Positions 1 to 7,733 of a stretch of DNA of 49,204 bases are shown here, piece after piece (within the stretch, counting starts at the first letter, position 1; each line of letters opens with the position of its first letter). The notes beneath the pieces were generated by a model that was not told where the DNA came from, did not search any database, and worked only from the letters and a program-made list of their open reading frames with translations. The translations under genes were made by a program, and so were the position numbers. The DNA comes from Bradyrhizobium sp. NAS80.1 (lineage in GTDB: Bacteria; Pseudomonadota; Alphaproteobacteria; Rhizobiales; Xanthobacteraceae): contig NZ_LGHL01000019.1 in assembly GCF_001908205.1 (NCBI RefSeq), forward strand, positions 1 through 49,204, given 5' to 3'.

Positions 1-1
1 A

Positions 2-100
2 GCCAAGCTCGCTCTCATTGCCGTCGCCAGGAAGCTGTTGACGGTCCTCAACGCCATTATGCGCGACAGGAAGCCGTACCTACAGACCAGGTCAACATAA
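2..100 (+). CDS. IS110-family transposase, C-terminal end (partial at window start)
   Basis: Frame 2 reads 32 residues to a TAA at 98-100, including the string ALIAVARKLLTVLNAIMRD. This is the characteristic C-terminal end of IS110/IS116/IS902 transposases, which are DEDD-type recombinases. Everything upstream lies outside the window, so it cannot be told whether the element is intact. A fragment of a dispersed palindromic repeat begins 6 bp after the stop codon. Some IS110 relatives are known to insert into such repeats. Recognition rests on a short stretch only. Confidence 0.72.
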   Translation, partial: AKLALIAVARKLLTVLNAIMRDRKPYLQTRST

Positions 101-105
101 CAGTT

Positions 106-155
106 GCCGGCTCTGCGCAGCAGCGTTGCACGCTGCAGCGCGTCCGGGACACGAG
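106..155 (-). repeat. Partial copy of the 148-bp dispersed repeat
   Basis: This stretch is the inverted counterpart of the first 50 bp of the repeat found twice at 6777-6924 and 7050-7197. It shares the blocks CCGGCTCTGCGCAGCAGCGTTGC and GCGTCCGGGACACGAG in reverse orientation. It lies directly after the transposase end and before the mlaD terminus, so it may be a repeat interrupted by the insertion sequence. Confidence 0.6.
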
Positions 156-200
156 ACTCGACGCTGCAATGATGAAGGTGAAAAGTGTGCCGCCCGCGGC

Positions 201-1070
201 CTACCGCCTGCGCTCGGCCGCAGCGGGCTTCGGTGGCTCGGGCGGCGGAGCTGGTTGCGAGCTGTTGCTGGCGCCGAACAGCACGCGGGTCGGGTTGCGG
301 TCGAAATTGTTCACGGCCCGGCTGATGTCGCCGAGGGTGCGGCGGCCGTCGGACATCAGCGCGCCGGAGCGCTTGTCGAAATCGTCAGCCAGTTCGCGGA
401 TCGACTTCACCGCCTGGAACAGTTCGCCACCGTCCTTGCCGCCGGCCAGCGTGTTGAGGCCGAGCATGAGGTTGTCGGCCTTGAGCATCACGCCGTCGAC
501 CTTGGCCATCACGACGTCGATCTTCTCGGAGTTGCGGGCGAGCGAGTTGGTGAAGGTCTCGAGGTTCTTCAGCGAGTTCTTCACCGACTCCTGGTTGTCG
601 GCGACGATCTTGTTGATGTTCTGCAGCGTGCCGCGGATCGCCTCGGTGACGTCCTGGAGCTTGTTGGGATCGGCCGTCAGCGTCGGAATGCCGTCCTGAT
701 CGAGCGGCGGCGGGGCCGCAGCCTCCTCGCCGCCCTTGAGCGAGATCGCGGCAACGCCGGTTAGGCCCTGGAATTCGAGGCCGACCAGGGTGTCCTTGCG
801 GATCGGGGTGTTGTTCTCGATCATGGCGAGCGCGACAACCCGCCGCGGATTGTCCAGCTTCACCGAGATCACCTCCCCCACCCGGATACCGTTGAAATTG
901 ACGCTGCCGCCGTTACGCAGGCCCGCCGCCGGGCCTTCGAACACGACGCGCAGCGGACTGCGCTGCTTGGTGGTGTGCAGCGACTGGAACCACAGCACGA
1001 AGCCAATCGCCGCGGCGATCACCGCCAGCGTGAATGACCCGATCAATACGTAATTCGCCCGCGTTTCCAT
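201..1070 (-). CDS. mlaD: MlaD-family MCE-domain protein, substrate-binding part of the Mla lipid transporter
   Basis: This 289-residue protein has one N-terminal membrane anchor (about residues 7-30) followed by an MCE domain (about 38-118, containing the GLRNGGSVNFNGIRVG segment). A long helical region and a Pro-rich tail ending in AAAERRR come after it. MlaD proteins form a hexameric ring in the periplasm that carries phospholipid between the MlaFE complex in the inner membrane and the outer membrane. The gene is last in a three-gene operon with mlaE and mlaF, 30 bp after mlaF. It is longer than the E. coli protein (about 183 residues), as is usual in alphaproteobacteria, where the extra part is a C-terminal coiled region. 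The family assignment is secure; the exact lipid cargo is not known. Confidence 0.9.
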   Translation of the reverse strand: METRANYVLIGSFTLAVIAAAIGFVLWFQSLHTTKQRSPLRVVFEGPAAGLRNGGSVNFNGIRVGEVISVKLDNPRRVVALAMIENNTPIRKDTLVGLEFQGLTGVAAISLKGGEEAAAPPPLDQDGIPTLTADPNKLQDVTEAIRGTLQNINKIVADNQESVKNSLKNLETFTNSLARNSEKIDVVMAKVDGVMLKADNLMLGLNTLAGGKDGGELFQAVKSIRELADDFDKRSGALMSDGRRTLGDISRAVNNFDRNPTRVLFGASNSSQPAPPPEPPKPAAAERRR

Positions 1071-1100
1071 CAGGTGCTCCGGCTACTCAACCCAGTTGCT

Positions 1101-1877
1101 TTAACCCATGACCGCGCGGGCGCGCTTGCCATGGAAATATTGCCTCAACCAGGGATGCTGCGAGGCCTGCATGTCGGCGATCGACCCTGCCGCAATGATC
1201 TTACCGTTCCCTAAAACGGCAATGCGGTCACATGCTGTGTAAAGGCTGTCGAGGTCGTGGGTTACCATGAAAACGGTCAGTCCTAAAGTGCGCTGGAGCG
1301 TCCGCACCAGCTCGTCGAAGTCGCCCGCGCCGATCGGGTCAAGGCCCGAGGTCGGTTCGTCCAGGAACACGAGGTCGGGATCGAGCGACAGCGCGCGCGC
1401 CAGCGCTACGCGCTTGATCATGCCGCCCGAGAGCTCGGACGGAAATCGCTCGGCGACTTCCGGCTTGAGGCCGACCATGGTGAGCTTGGCCATGGTGATC
1501 TCGTCCATCAGCCGCTGCGAGACCCGCAGATATTCGCGCATCGGGAACTGGATGTTCTGCCGCACGGTCAGCGAGGAGAACAGCGCGCCCTGCTGGAACA
1601 GCACGCCCCAACGGCGCTCCACGCGGCGCCGTTCCGACGTGTTGGAGGAATCCAGATCGACGCCGAACACCTCGATGCTCCCGGCAATCTTCGGCACGAG
1701 GCCGATGATGGTGCGCGTCAGCACCGACTTGCCCGCGCCCGAGGGGCCGACAAAGCCCAGGATCTCGCCGCGCTTGACGTCGAGGTCGAGCCCGTCGAGC
1801 ACGCGCGTCGCGCCGAACTGCACGGTCACGTCGCGGACGCGGATGATGGGGTTTTGGATCTCGCCTGCCATCGTCAC
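1101..1877 (-). CDS. mlaF: ABC transporter ATP-binding protein MlaF
   Basis: This 258-residue ATPase has a Walker A motif (GPSGAGKS), an ABC signature (LSGGM), a Walker B with the following Glu (LVFLDEPTSGLD) and a switch His in MVTHD. It powers phospholipid transport by the Mla complex at the inner membrane. The GTG start at 1877 overlaps the mlaE stop by four bases (GTGA); an in-frame ATG lies two codons later (1871). Such overlap suggests translational coupling with mlaE. The variant LSGGM in place of LSGGQ is normal for this subfamily. Confidence 0.92.
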   Translation of the reverse strand: MTMAGEIQNPIIRVRDVTVQFGATRVLDGLDLDVKRGEILGFVGPSGAGKSVLTRTIIGLVPKIAGSIEVFGVDLDSSNTSERRRVERRWGVLFQQGALFSSLTVRQNIQFPMREYLRVSQRLMDEITMAKLTMVGLKPEVAERFPSELSGGMIKRVALARALSLDPDLVFLDEPTSGLDPIGAGDFDELVRTLQRTLGLTVFMVTHDLDSLYTACDRIAVLGNGKIIAAGSIADMQASQHPWLRQYFHGKRARAVMG

Positions 1878-3007
1878 ATTCCGATCGAGGCGAAGAAGAT
1901 GGCGAAGACGCCGTCCATCACGATGACGAAGAAGATGCCCTTCACGACCGACGCGGTCGTGTGCTGTCCGAGCGATTCCGCGCTGCCCTGCACGGCGAGG
2001 CCCTCGACGCAGGCGACGATGCCGATCACCGCAGCCATCACCGGTGCCTTCACGATTCCGACGATGAAATGATCGATCGAGATGGCGTCGCGCAGACGCG
2101 CCAGGAACGCTTCGGGCTCGACACCGCCATAGAGCCAGGCGACGAGACCGCCGCCATAGAGCGCGGCCATCGCACCGAGGAAGGCCAGGATCGGCAGCGC
2201 CAGCACGAGGGCCAGCATGCGCGGCAGCACCAGGACCTCGATGGGGTCAAAACCCATGGTACGCAGCGCGTCGATCTCCTCGCGCATCTTCATCGAGCCG
2301 AGCTCAGCGGTGTAGGCGCTGCCCGAGCGGCCGGCGACCATGATCGCGACCAGCAGCACGCCGATCTCGCGCAGCACCAGCACGCCGAGCATGTCGACGA
2401 CGAAGATATCGGCGCCGAACCGGCGGAAATGGAAGATGCCCTGTTGCGCGATGATGCAGCCGATCAGGAAGGTGATCAGCACGATGATCGGCACCGCTCG
2501 CCAGCACACCTGCTCCATGTGGTGCACGGTCGAGGTCAGGCGGAACGAGCGCGGATGAATCAGCACACGCCCAGCCGCAGCCAGCACCGCGCCGAGCATG
2601 TCCACGAGGCCCGCGACCGTCCCGGCGATACCGGCAACAGTGCGGCCGATCTGCTCCAGCATGCCGGTAATGGTCACCGTACCGGTGTCGATGACGGGCG
2701 TCGCCGTGACCCGCCGGACCTCGTCGACGAGGCTCGAATAGTTCGCGGACAGCCCCGCGATCTGCGCCTCGACGGTCCCTTGCGTCAGGCTGCGGCGCAG
2801 CCGCTCGATCAGCCAGGCGCCGAAAGTGTCGAGCTGGGCGACCTCGGAGACGTCGATGAAGATGCTTTGCGGGGTGCCAGCGAGCTTCTCCGCGTCGGCC
2901 ACCATCCGCTCCAGGACCGGCGCGAAGCTCGCGGTCCAGGTTCCGGTGGCGCAAAGAGCCAGCGCGTTGCCCTTGGCAATCCGTTCCAGCTTCGGATCGC
3001 CGTTCAA
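1874..3007 (-). CDS. mlaE: MlaE-family ABC permease with N-terminal STAS domain
   Basis: The 377-residue protein joins an N-terminal STAS-like domain (about residues 1-120) to an MlaE permease domain with five or six membrane segments (about 150-377). The conserved MlaE segment around VDMLGVLVLREIGVLLVAIMV is visible. Long MlaE proteins with a fused STAS domain do the job of separate MlaE and MlaB in E. coli, and no separate mlaB is present here. It is the first gene of the mlaE-mlaF-mlaD operon. The 134 bp between it and the divergent epimerase gene must hold both promoters. Confidence 0.9.
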   Translation of the reverse strand: MNGDPKLERIAKGNALALCATGTWTASFAPVLERMVADAEKLAGTPQSIFIDVSEVAQLDTFGAWLIERLRRSLTQGTVEAQIAGLSANYSSLVDEVRRVTATPVIDTGTVTITGMLEQIGRTVAGIAGTVAGLVDMLGAVLAAAGRVLIHPRSFRLTSTVHHMEQVCWRAVPIIVLITFLIGCIIAQQGIFHFRRFGADIFVVDMLGVLVLREIGVLLVAIMVAGRSGSAYTAELGSMKMREEIDALRTMGFDPIEVLVLPRMLALVLALPILAFLGAMAALYGGGLVAWLYGGVEPEAFLARLRDAISIDHFIVGIVKAPVMAAVIGIVACVEGLAVQGSAESLGQHTTASVVKGIFFVIVMDGVFAIFFASIGM

Positions 3008-3141
3008 GATGTCCGCTCCCGTCCCGAGGCGGAGGAAATCAGATCGTTGCGCACGCGCCCTTACCTAGAAAAGGTACCCCCAACTGGCCATTGTTAGTTG
3101 CTACAGGTAACCAGCAGGTTCAGATTTCGCCAGAGTTCAAA

Positions 3142-4137
3142 ATGACTTCCAGCAAAGTTCCGTCCCTCTCCGCGCGAATCGAGCGCTTTCCCATCGCCGG
3201 AAGTTTCACCATCAGCCGGGGCGCCAAGACCGAGGCCGTTACGGTTGTGGCCGAAGTGAGCCAAAACGGCCTGACCGGCCGCGGCGAGTGCGTGCCCTAT
3301 CCCCGCTATAGCGAGACGCCCGAGGCGACGCTAGCCGCCCTTCAGGCGATGCAGGACGCCGTGGCCGGCGGGCTCACGAGGAAGGCCCTGCAAGCCGCCA
3401 TGCCGCCCGGCGCGGCCCGCAACGCGCTGGACTGCGCCCTGATCGACCTCGAGGCCAAGACGGCCGGCCTGCGGGCCTGGAGCCTCCTGGACCGCCCGGT
3501 GCCAAGCGAACGCACCACGGCCTACACGATCTCGTTAGGTACCCCCGAGGCCATGGCGGCGGCGACCGCCAGGGCGGCGCACCGGCCGCTGCTCAAGATC
3601 AAGCTCGGTGGCGAGGAAGATGCGGAGCGGATCGCGGCCGTGCGCAGGGCCGCCCCCGAATCCGAGCTGATCGTGGATGCCAACGAGGCCTGGACCGAGG
3701 CCAATCTGGAACGCAATCTCGCCGCCTGCGACGCCGCCGGCGTCACCCTGGTGGAGCAGCCGCTGCCGGCCGGCAAGGACGATGCGCTGGCGCGGATCAG
3801 GCGTCCGCTCGCGGTCTGCGCCGACGAGAGCGTGCATGACCGTGGCTCGCTCGCACCCCTGCGCGAGCGCTACGACGCCGTGAACATCAAGCTCGACAAG
3901 ACCGGCGGCCTCACCGAGGCGCTGGCGATGGCCGATGCCGCGCAGGCGCTCGGCTTCGAGATCATGATCGGCTGCATGGTCGCGACCTCGCTGTCGATGG
4001 CGCCGGCGATGCTGGTGACGCCGCAAGCGCGTTTCGTCGATCTCGACGGCCCGCTGCTGCTGGCGCGCGATCGCGACCACGCCCTGCGTTATGACGGCAG
4101 CCTGGTCTATCCGCCCGACGCCTCGCTGTGGGGATGA
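3142..4137 (+). CDS. Dipeptide epimerase / N-acetyl-D-Glu racemase-like enzyme (enolase superfamily)
   Basis: This 331-residue protein belongs to the muconate-lactonizing branch of the enolase superfamily. The catalytic set is intact: Lys152-x-Lys154 in LLKIKLGG, metal ligands Asp179 (VDANEAW), Glu205 (VEQPLP) and Asp228 (CADES), and the second catalytic Lys250 in NIKLDKTGG. Relatives epimerize L-Ala-D/L-Glu dipeptides from recycled peptidoglycan, or N-acetyl-D-Glu in rhizobial DgcA. The substrate cannot be chosen from sequence alone, and no dgcN partner is nearby. The ATG at 3142 is preferred because family alignment begins just after it; a TTG at 3091 would add 17 unlikely residues. Its last 31 bp overlap the end of the convergent MFS gene. 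Confidence 0.85.
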   Translation: MTSSKVPSLSARIERFPIAGSFTISRGAKTEAVTVVAEVSQNGLTGRGECVPYPRYSETPEATLAALQAMQDAVAGGLTRKALQAAMPPGAARNALDCALIDLEAKTAGLRAWSLLDRPVPSERTTAYTISLGTPEAMAAATARAAHRPLLKIKLGGEEDAERIAAVRRAAPESELIVDANEAWTEANLERNLAACDAAGVTLVEQPLPAGKDDALARIRRPLAVCADESVHDRGSLAPLRERYDAVNIKLDKTGGLTEALAMADAAQALGFEIMIGCMVATSLSMAPAMLVTPQARFVDLDGPLLLARDRDHALRYDGSLVYPPDASLWG

Positions 4138-5303
4138 ACCTTCAGGCGGTGCCGTGCCGACCAGATGACCAGCGCTCCGGCAGCGGCCATCGCCGCCATG
4201 ACATAGTACAGGCCGTCGCCGATGCGGGCGTAGATCGCGCCTGACGCGATCGACGTCGTCGCGCCCAGAAGGCCGTTGCACGCGGCGTAGTAGCCCTGTC
4301 CCCGTGCGATCTGATGCGACGGCACACGCTGCACCAGCAGACTCATCGTGCCGACGATGGTCATGCCGAAGGTGAGGCCGTGGCCGAGCTGCACGATCGC
4401 GAGCAGCGCCAGTGGCGGCTCGTGCGCCGTGACGATCCAGCGCACCACTGCACTCGCGCCGCCGATTGCGATCAGCGACGACGGATGCAGCGAGAAACGC
4501 GGCGACAGCGCGAAGACGACGATCTCGGCGATCACGCCCAGCGTCCAGAGGCCCGCGATCGTGAGCCCGCCGAAACCGTGCGCCTGCCAGTTGATGGCCG
4601 AGAACGTGTAGTAGGCGACGTGGCTGCCCTGTATCAGCGCCGCCGAGGCGATGACGGCCCAGAAGCCGCCATCGCGCAGCAGCGCCTTGCCAGCATGCGT
4701 CTCGGTGGTCTTGCGCCTGACATCGTCGAGCGGCTGAAGCAGCAGGCTGGCAAGGACCGCGATGACAGCCCATGCGACGATGACCCAGATCAGGTCGCGC
4801 GCGGCGATGCTGTCGACGAGATAGCCGCAGGCGAGCGAGCCGGCGGCGAAGGCCGCCGAGCCCCACAGCCGCAGCGGCCCGTAGTCGAGCCCGTAACGGG
4901 CGACACCGCGCAGCGCATAGGCATCGGTCAGCGGGGTGGTCGGCGTCCACATCATGCAGGTGAGCGCGTAGATCAGGAACAGCGCCAGCGGCTGCTGCTG
5001 CAAGCCGACCGCCGTAAAGCCGATCGCCGTCGCCAGCACCGACATCATCATGCCGGCGCGAATGGCATGTCGCTTCTCGGCAAAGGCGGTGATTTGCGGC
5101 AGCGTGGTGAAGCGCGTGATCGCCGGCAGCGCGTTGATGATTCCGATCCAGGACGCGTCGATGCCGATCGCCTTGAGCCAGACCGGAAAGAACGGCAGAT
5201 GCGTGCCCGACACCGCGAATACGGCCGAGTAGAACACGGCGAGACTCACGGCGAATCGCCGCTTCACTGAATCTGGCGTGGGGATTTGTGATTCGCGTGC
5301 CAT
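4107..5303 (-). CDS. MFS transporter (MFS_1-like, phenylpropionate/nucleoside permease type)
   Basis: The 398-residue product has about twelve predicted membrane helices and begins MARESQIPTPDSVKRR before the first helix. The N-terminal segment GTHLPFFPVWLKAIG is typical of the MFS_1-like family that includes HcaT and NupG-type permeases. The ATG at 5303 gives the usual length; an open frame continues 96 codons upstream but overlaps the divergent gene and has no family character. It is convergent with the dipeptide epimerase gene with a 31-bp overlap, so the two transcripts are antisense at their ends. The substrate is unknown. The epimerase neighbour is only a weak hint at amino-acid or peptide-like compounds. 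Confidence 0.85.
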   Translation of the reverse strand: MARESQIPTPDSVKRRFAVSLAVFYSAVFAVSGTHLPFFPVWLKAIGIDASWIGIINALPAITRFTTLPQITAFAEKRHAIRAGMMMSVLATAIGFTAVGLQQQPLALFLIYALTCMMWTPTTPLTDAYALRGVARYGLDYGPLRLWGSAAFAAGSLACGYLVDSIAARDLIWVIVAWAVIAVLASLLLQPLDDVRRKTTETHAGKALLRDGGFWAVIASAALIQGSHVAYYTFSAINWQAHGFGGLTIAGLWTLGVIAEIVVFALSPRFSLHPSSLIAIGGASAVVRWIVTAHEPPLALLAIVQLGHGLTFGMTIVGTMSLLVQRVPSHQIARGQGYYAACNGLLGATTSIASGAIYARIGDGLYYVMAAMAAAGALVIWSARHRLKVHPHSEASGG

Positions 5304-5378
5304 CAAACCAATTGCGATTCGGTCGATATCGTGGTGATCGTTACAGTAACGCGCAGTGATTTGCGCGACGAGATTGTC

Positions 5379-6758
5379 ATGGCCAACGAAGCATTCGCCC
5401 TCTCGCCCATGTCTGCCCGCGCCACCGAGCCGAACGAGCAGGATTACGACGCGATACGCGAAGCCTTCATGGAGACCGCGCGAGGCCGCTGGTTCCTCGG
5501 CGAATACGCCAAGCGCAACCGCAATGCCGATACCCGCATGGTTCTCGATGCGGTCACGAAAATCGAAGAAACCCTTGCGGCACAGCGACAACCCGTCGTC
5601 GAGGACCGCCTACCCGAGGCGCTGGTCGAGATCCGTCGCGCCATCGGCGAGGCGGAGACGATCGCGATCGCAGCCTTCGATCCCGCGGCGATCGAGGCGA
5701 GCCTTGCGCCGATACCGCGCGGCATCCGCATCATCAAGGAGATCTCCTGGCGCTGGCGCGAGATCGGCGCAGACGGGCGAATCTGCGACATGATTGATTC
5801 GCAGCTCGCCTCCATCGAGGCCGCCTACGCGCAGGTGTCGATCATCGACCCCCGCGCCGAGCTCAAGGCCGCATTCGATCTGCTCAAGGACCGGGTCGAA
5901 CAGATCGACGGCGACGCAACGTCGCAGGCAGCGCGTCCCGCCCCTGCTCCGATCCAGCAAGCGACGCCGCCTGTCGCAGAGACTCCGTCTGCCGAGCCCG
6001 CGCCTGTCGCGATGGCGGGCGAAGCATCCGAAGCTTTTACGGAGAGGCCGCAGGACGTCGCAGCCGCTGCCGAGCCCGAAGCGGCCGTTGAGACCGCCGG
6101 CACCGCCGAAGCATTCGCAATTGCCGAGCAGGCAATGGACGCCGCTGTCGAGCCGGAGATCGCTGCCGAAAGCCAGATCGCATTTGAAAACGCTGCGCTC
6201 GACGAGGCGGCAGTTGAGCCCGCTGCCTTCGCAGAGATAGCGGACGAATTCTTGCTCGATGCCGCCGCGGAAGCCGAGGACGAAGCCGTGCTCGAGCGCA
6301 TTGCGCTGGAGATGGCCGCACCCGATCTTGAGTTCGACGAGATCATTGAGCCGTTCGAGATGGCTGCTGCAGCGCCGGAGCCGATGGCTGCTGAGATCGC
6401 AGCTCCGCTTGCAGCAGCTGCGCAGCCGATCGCGTCGGAGCCGGCGGCCGCACCGGTCGCGAAAGAGCCCGCCCAAGGCGCGCCGATCGCGAGGGACTCA
6501 CTGGCGCGCCTCACCGATGCCATTGCGGAGGCCGCCGCCGAAGCGATGGAGCAACCCGCCCTGGCCATGGCAGCCACGGCAACGTTCGCCGCGGCGCCGA
6601 CCACGACGCTTCCGATGCCCTCACCCGTCCACGAGCCCTCGCTCGGCGCCACCATCCTCGCCAGCGGCATTTTGCAAAAGCCCCGCGCGCCGGCAAACGA
6701 TCCGCTCGCGCCGATCCGCCGCATGACCCAGGCCGAGAAGATCGCGTTCTTCTCGTAA
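5379..6758 (+). CDS. Ala/Glu-rich protein of unknown function with conserved ends
   Basis: This 459-residue protein has three parts. The N-terminal part (about residues 1-185) looks folded and helical and carries ETARGRWFLGEYAKRNRNAD near residue 32, a pattern I recall from uncharacterised alphaproteobacterial proteins. The middle part (about 190-385) is low complexity, almost only Ala, Glu, Pro, Val and Asp, with very few Lys or aromatic residues. The C-terminus (DPLAPIRRMTQAEKIAFFS) again looks conserved, as it ends in a short amphipathic helix. No membrane segment or signal peptide is seen. The ATG at 5379 is chosen over an upstream GTG because the earlier codons lie in the divergent promoter region. 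Function unknown. Confidence 0.8.
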   Translation: MANEAFALSPMSARATEPNEQDYDAIREAFMETARGRWFLGEYAKRNRNADTRMVLDAVTKIEETLAAQRQPVVEDRLPEALVEIRRAIGEAETIAIAAFDPAAIEASLAPIPRGIRIIKEISWRWREIGADGRICDMIDSQLASIEAAYAQVSIIDPRAELKAAFDLLKDRVEQIDGDATSQAARPAPAPIQQATPPVAETPSAEPAPVAMAGEASEAFTERPQDVAAAAEPEAAVETAGTAEAFAIAEQAMDAAVEPEIAAESQIAFENAALDEAAVEPAAFAEIADEFLLDAAAEAEDEAVLERIALEMAAPDLEFDEIIEPFEMAAAAPEPMAAEIAAPLAAAAQPIASEPAAAPVAKEPAQGAPIARDSLARLTDAIAEAAAEAMEQPALAMAATATFAAAPTTTLPMPSPVHEPSLGATILASGILQKPRAPANDPLAPIRRMTQAEKIAFFS

Positions 6759-6776
6759 GGGGTACAGATCCTTACT

Positions 6777-6924
6777 GTGTCCCGGACGCGCTGCAACGCC
6801 CTAGCGTTGCTGCGCAAAGCCGGGACCCAAGAGCCACAGCCCACTTAGCAGCATAGGCCCCGGCTCTGCAGCGCATCGCCGAAGTGGCGCTGCGCTGCGT
6901 CCGGGGCACGAGCGCAAGATGCGG
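6777..6924 (+). repeat. 148-bp dispersed repeat, copy 1
   Basis: This unit is repeated at 7050-7197 with the same length and about six mismatches. Each unit begins GTGTCCCGGACGC and ends with the near-complement GCGTCCGGGGCAC, with a second inner inverted pair (AGCCGGGAC / CCCCGGCT), so it can fold into a long branched hairpin. It occupies most of the space after the Ala/Glu-rich gene. No gene is supported between 6759 and 7197. Confidence 0.85.
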
Positions 6925-6940
6925 CGCGCTCTCTCCACAT

Positions 6941-7020
6941 CGTCATTGCGAGCGCAGCGAAGCAATCGAGACTGTCACAGCGGAGGCATTCTGGATTGCT
7001 TCGCTGCGCTCGCAATGACG
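6941..7020. repeat. Perfect 27-bp inverted repeat element
   Basis: Arms at 6941-6967 and 6994-7020 are perfect reverse complements, beginning CGTCATTGCGAGCGCAGCG and separated by 26 bp. This is the common 'CGTCATTGCGAGC...' palindromic element of Bradyrhizobium-type genomes. It lies exactly between the two 148-bp repeat copies. Confidence 0.88.
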
Positions 7021-7049
7021 GAGTATGAGGCAACAGCGCAGTCACTCTC

Positions 7050-7197
7050 GTGTCCCGGACGCGCTGCAACGCCCCAGCGTTGCTGCGCAGAGCCGGGACC
7101 CAGGAGCCACAGCCCACTTAGCGGCATGGGCCCCGGCTCTGCAGCGCACCGCCGAAGTGGCGCTGCGCTGCGTCCGGGGCACGAGCGCAAGATGCGG
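7050..7197 (+). repeat. 148-bp dispersed repeat, copy 2
   Basis: This is the second copy of the unit at 6777-6924, the same length and about 96 percent identical by eye. All differences seen are transitions. It ends one base before the stop codon of the convergent small secreted protein gene (7198-7200). Confidence 0.85.
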
Positions 7198-7557
7198 TCA
7201 CCCGCAATTCCAGACCGCGCCGATCGGCGTCCGCGTCCAGCACGGACCAAAGCTGCCGCCATTGTAGCGGCCGCCGCCGAAGCCGGGCCGGCCGAAATAG
7301 CGCCATTCGCCATCCCAGCCGTAATACTTCGGGACCGGGTCAATGTACCAATGGCGCCGGTCGTTGCGTGACAGGCGGCGCATCGCGTCCTTCTGGGCAT
7401 AGAGCGGCTGGCTGTTGCTCAGCGGTTGGCGATAGCCCGGCAGGAAGCCGTAGCCATGCCAGACCGGCTTGGGGCGCTTTTGAGGTGACGCCGCCGGCGC
7501 CACGGCCGGCAGCAGCGACAGAATGATAGCAACAGATAGGCACAGGACTCGCGACAT
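7198..7557 (-). CDS. Small secreted protein of unknown function
   Basis: The 119-residue product starts MSRVLCLSVAIILSLLPAVAPA, a clear Sec signal peptide with a predicted cut after APAAS. The mature part is rich in Trp, Tyr, Gly and Arg (WYIDPVPKYYGWDGEWRYFG) and ends with GPCWTRTPIGAVWNCG, where two Cys could form a disulfide. I do not recognise a domain. The ATG at 7557 is chosen because the signal peptide begins there; an open extension of 12 codons upstream would spoil it. The stop codon abuts a 148-bp repeat. Confidence 0.72.
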   Translation of the reverse strand: MSRVLCLSVAIILSLLPAVAPAASPQKRPKPVWHGYGFLPGYRQPLSNSQPLYAQKDAMRRLSRNDRRHWYIDPVPKYYGWDGEWRYFGRPGFGGGRYNGGSFGPCWTRTPIGAVWNCG

Positions 7558-7733
7558 GACTGCACGATAGACAGTCGCATGCGGAAGGGCCACTCAAATC
7601 CGAGTGGGCTGGTTCTGCTCCATCCTGCCCAGCAACTTGCACCGACGCGCCAATCAGGCAGTGACTGAATTCCGGCCTTTGTTGCTGTACAGTCTGCTTC
7701 GCTATTGGTGGTGCTCTGCCGGAAGGAGCGCGC

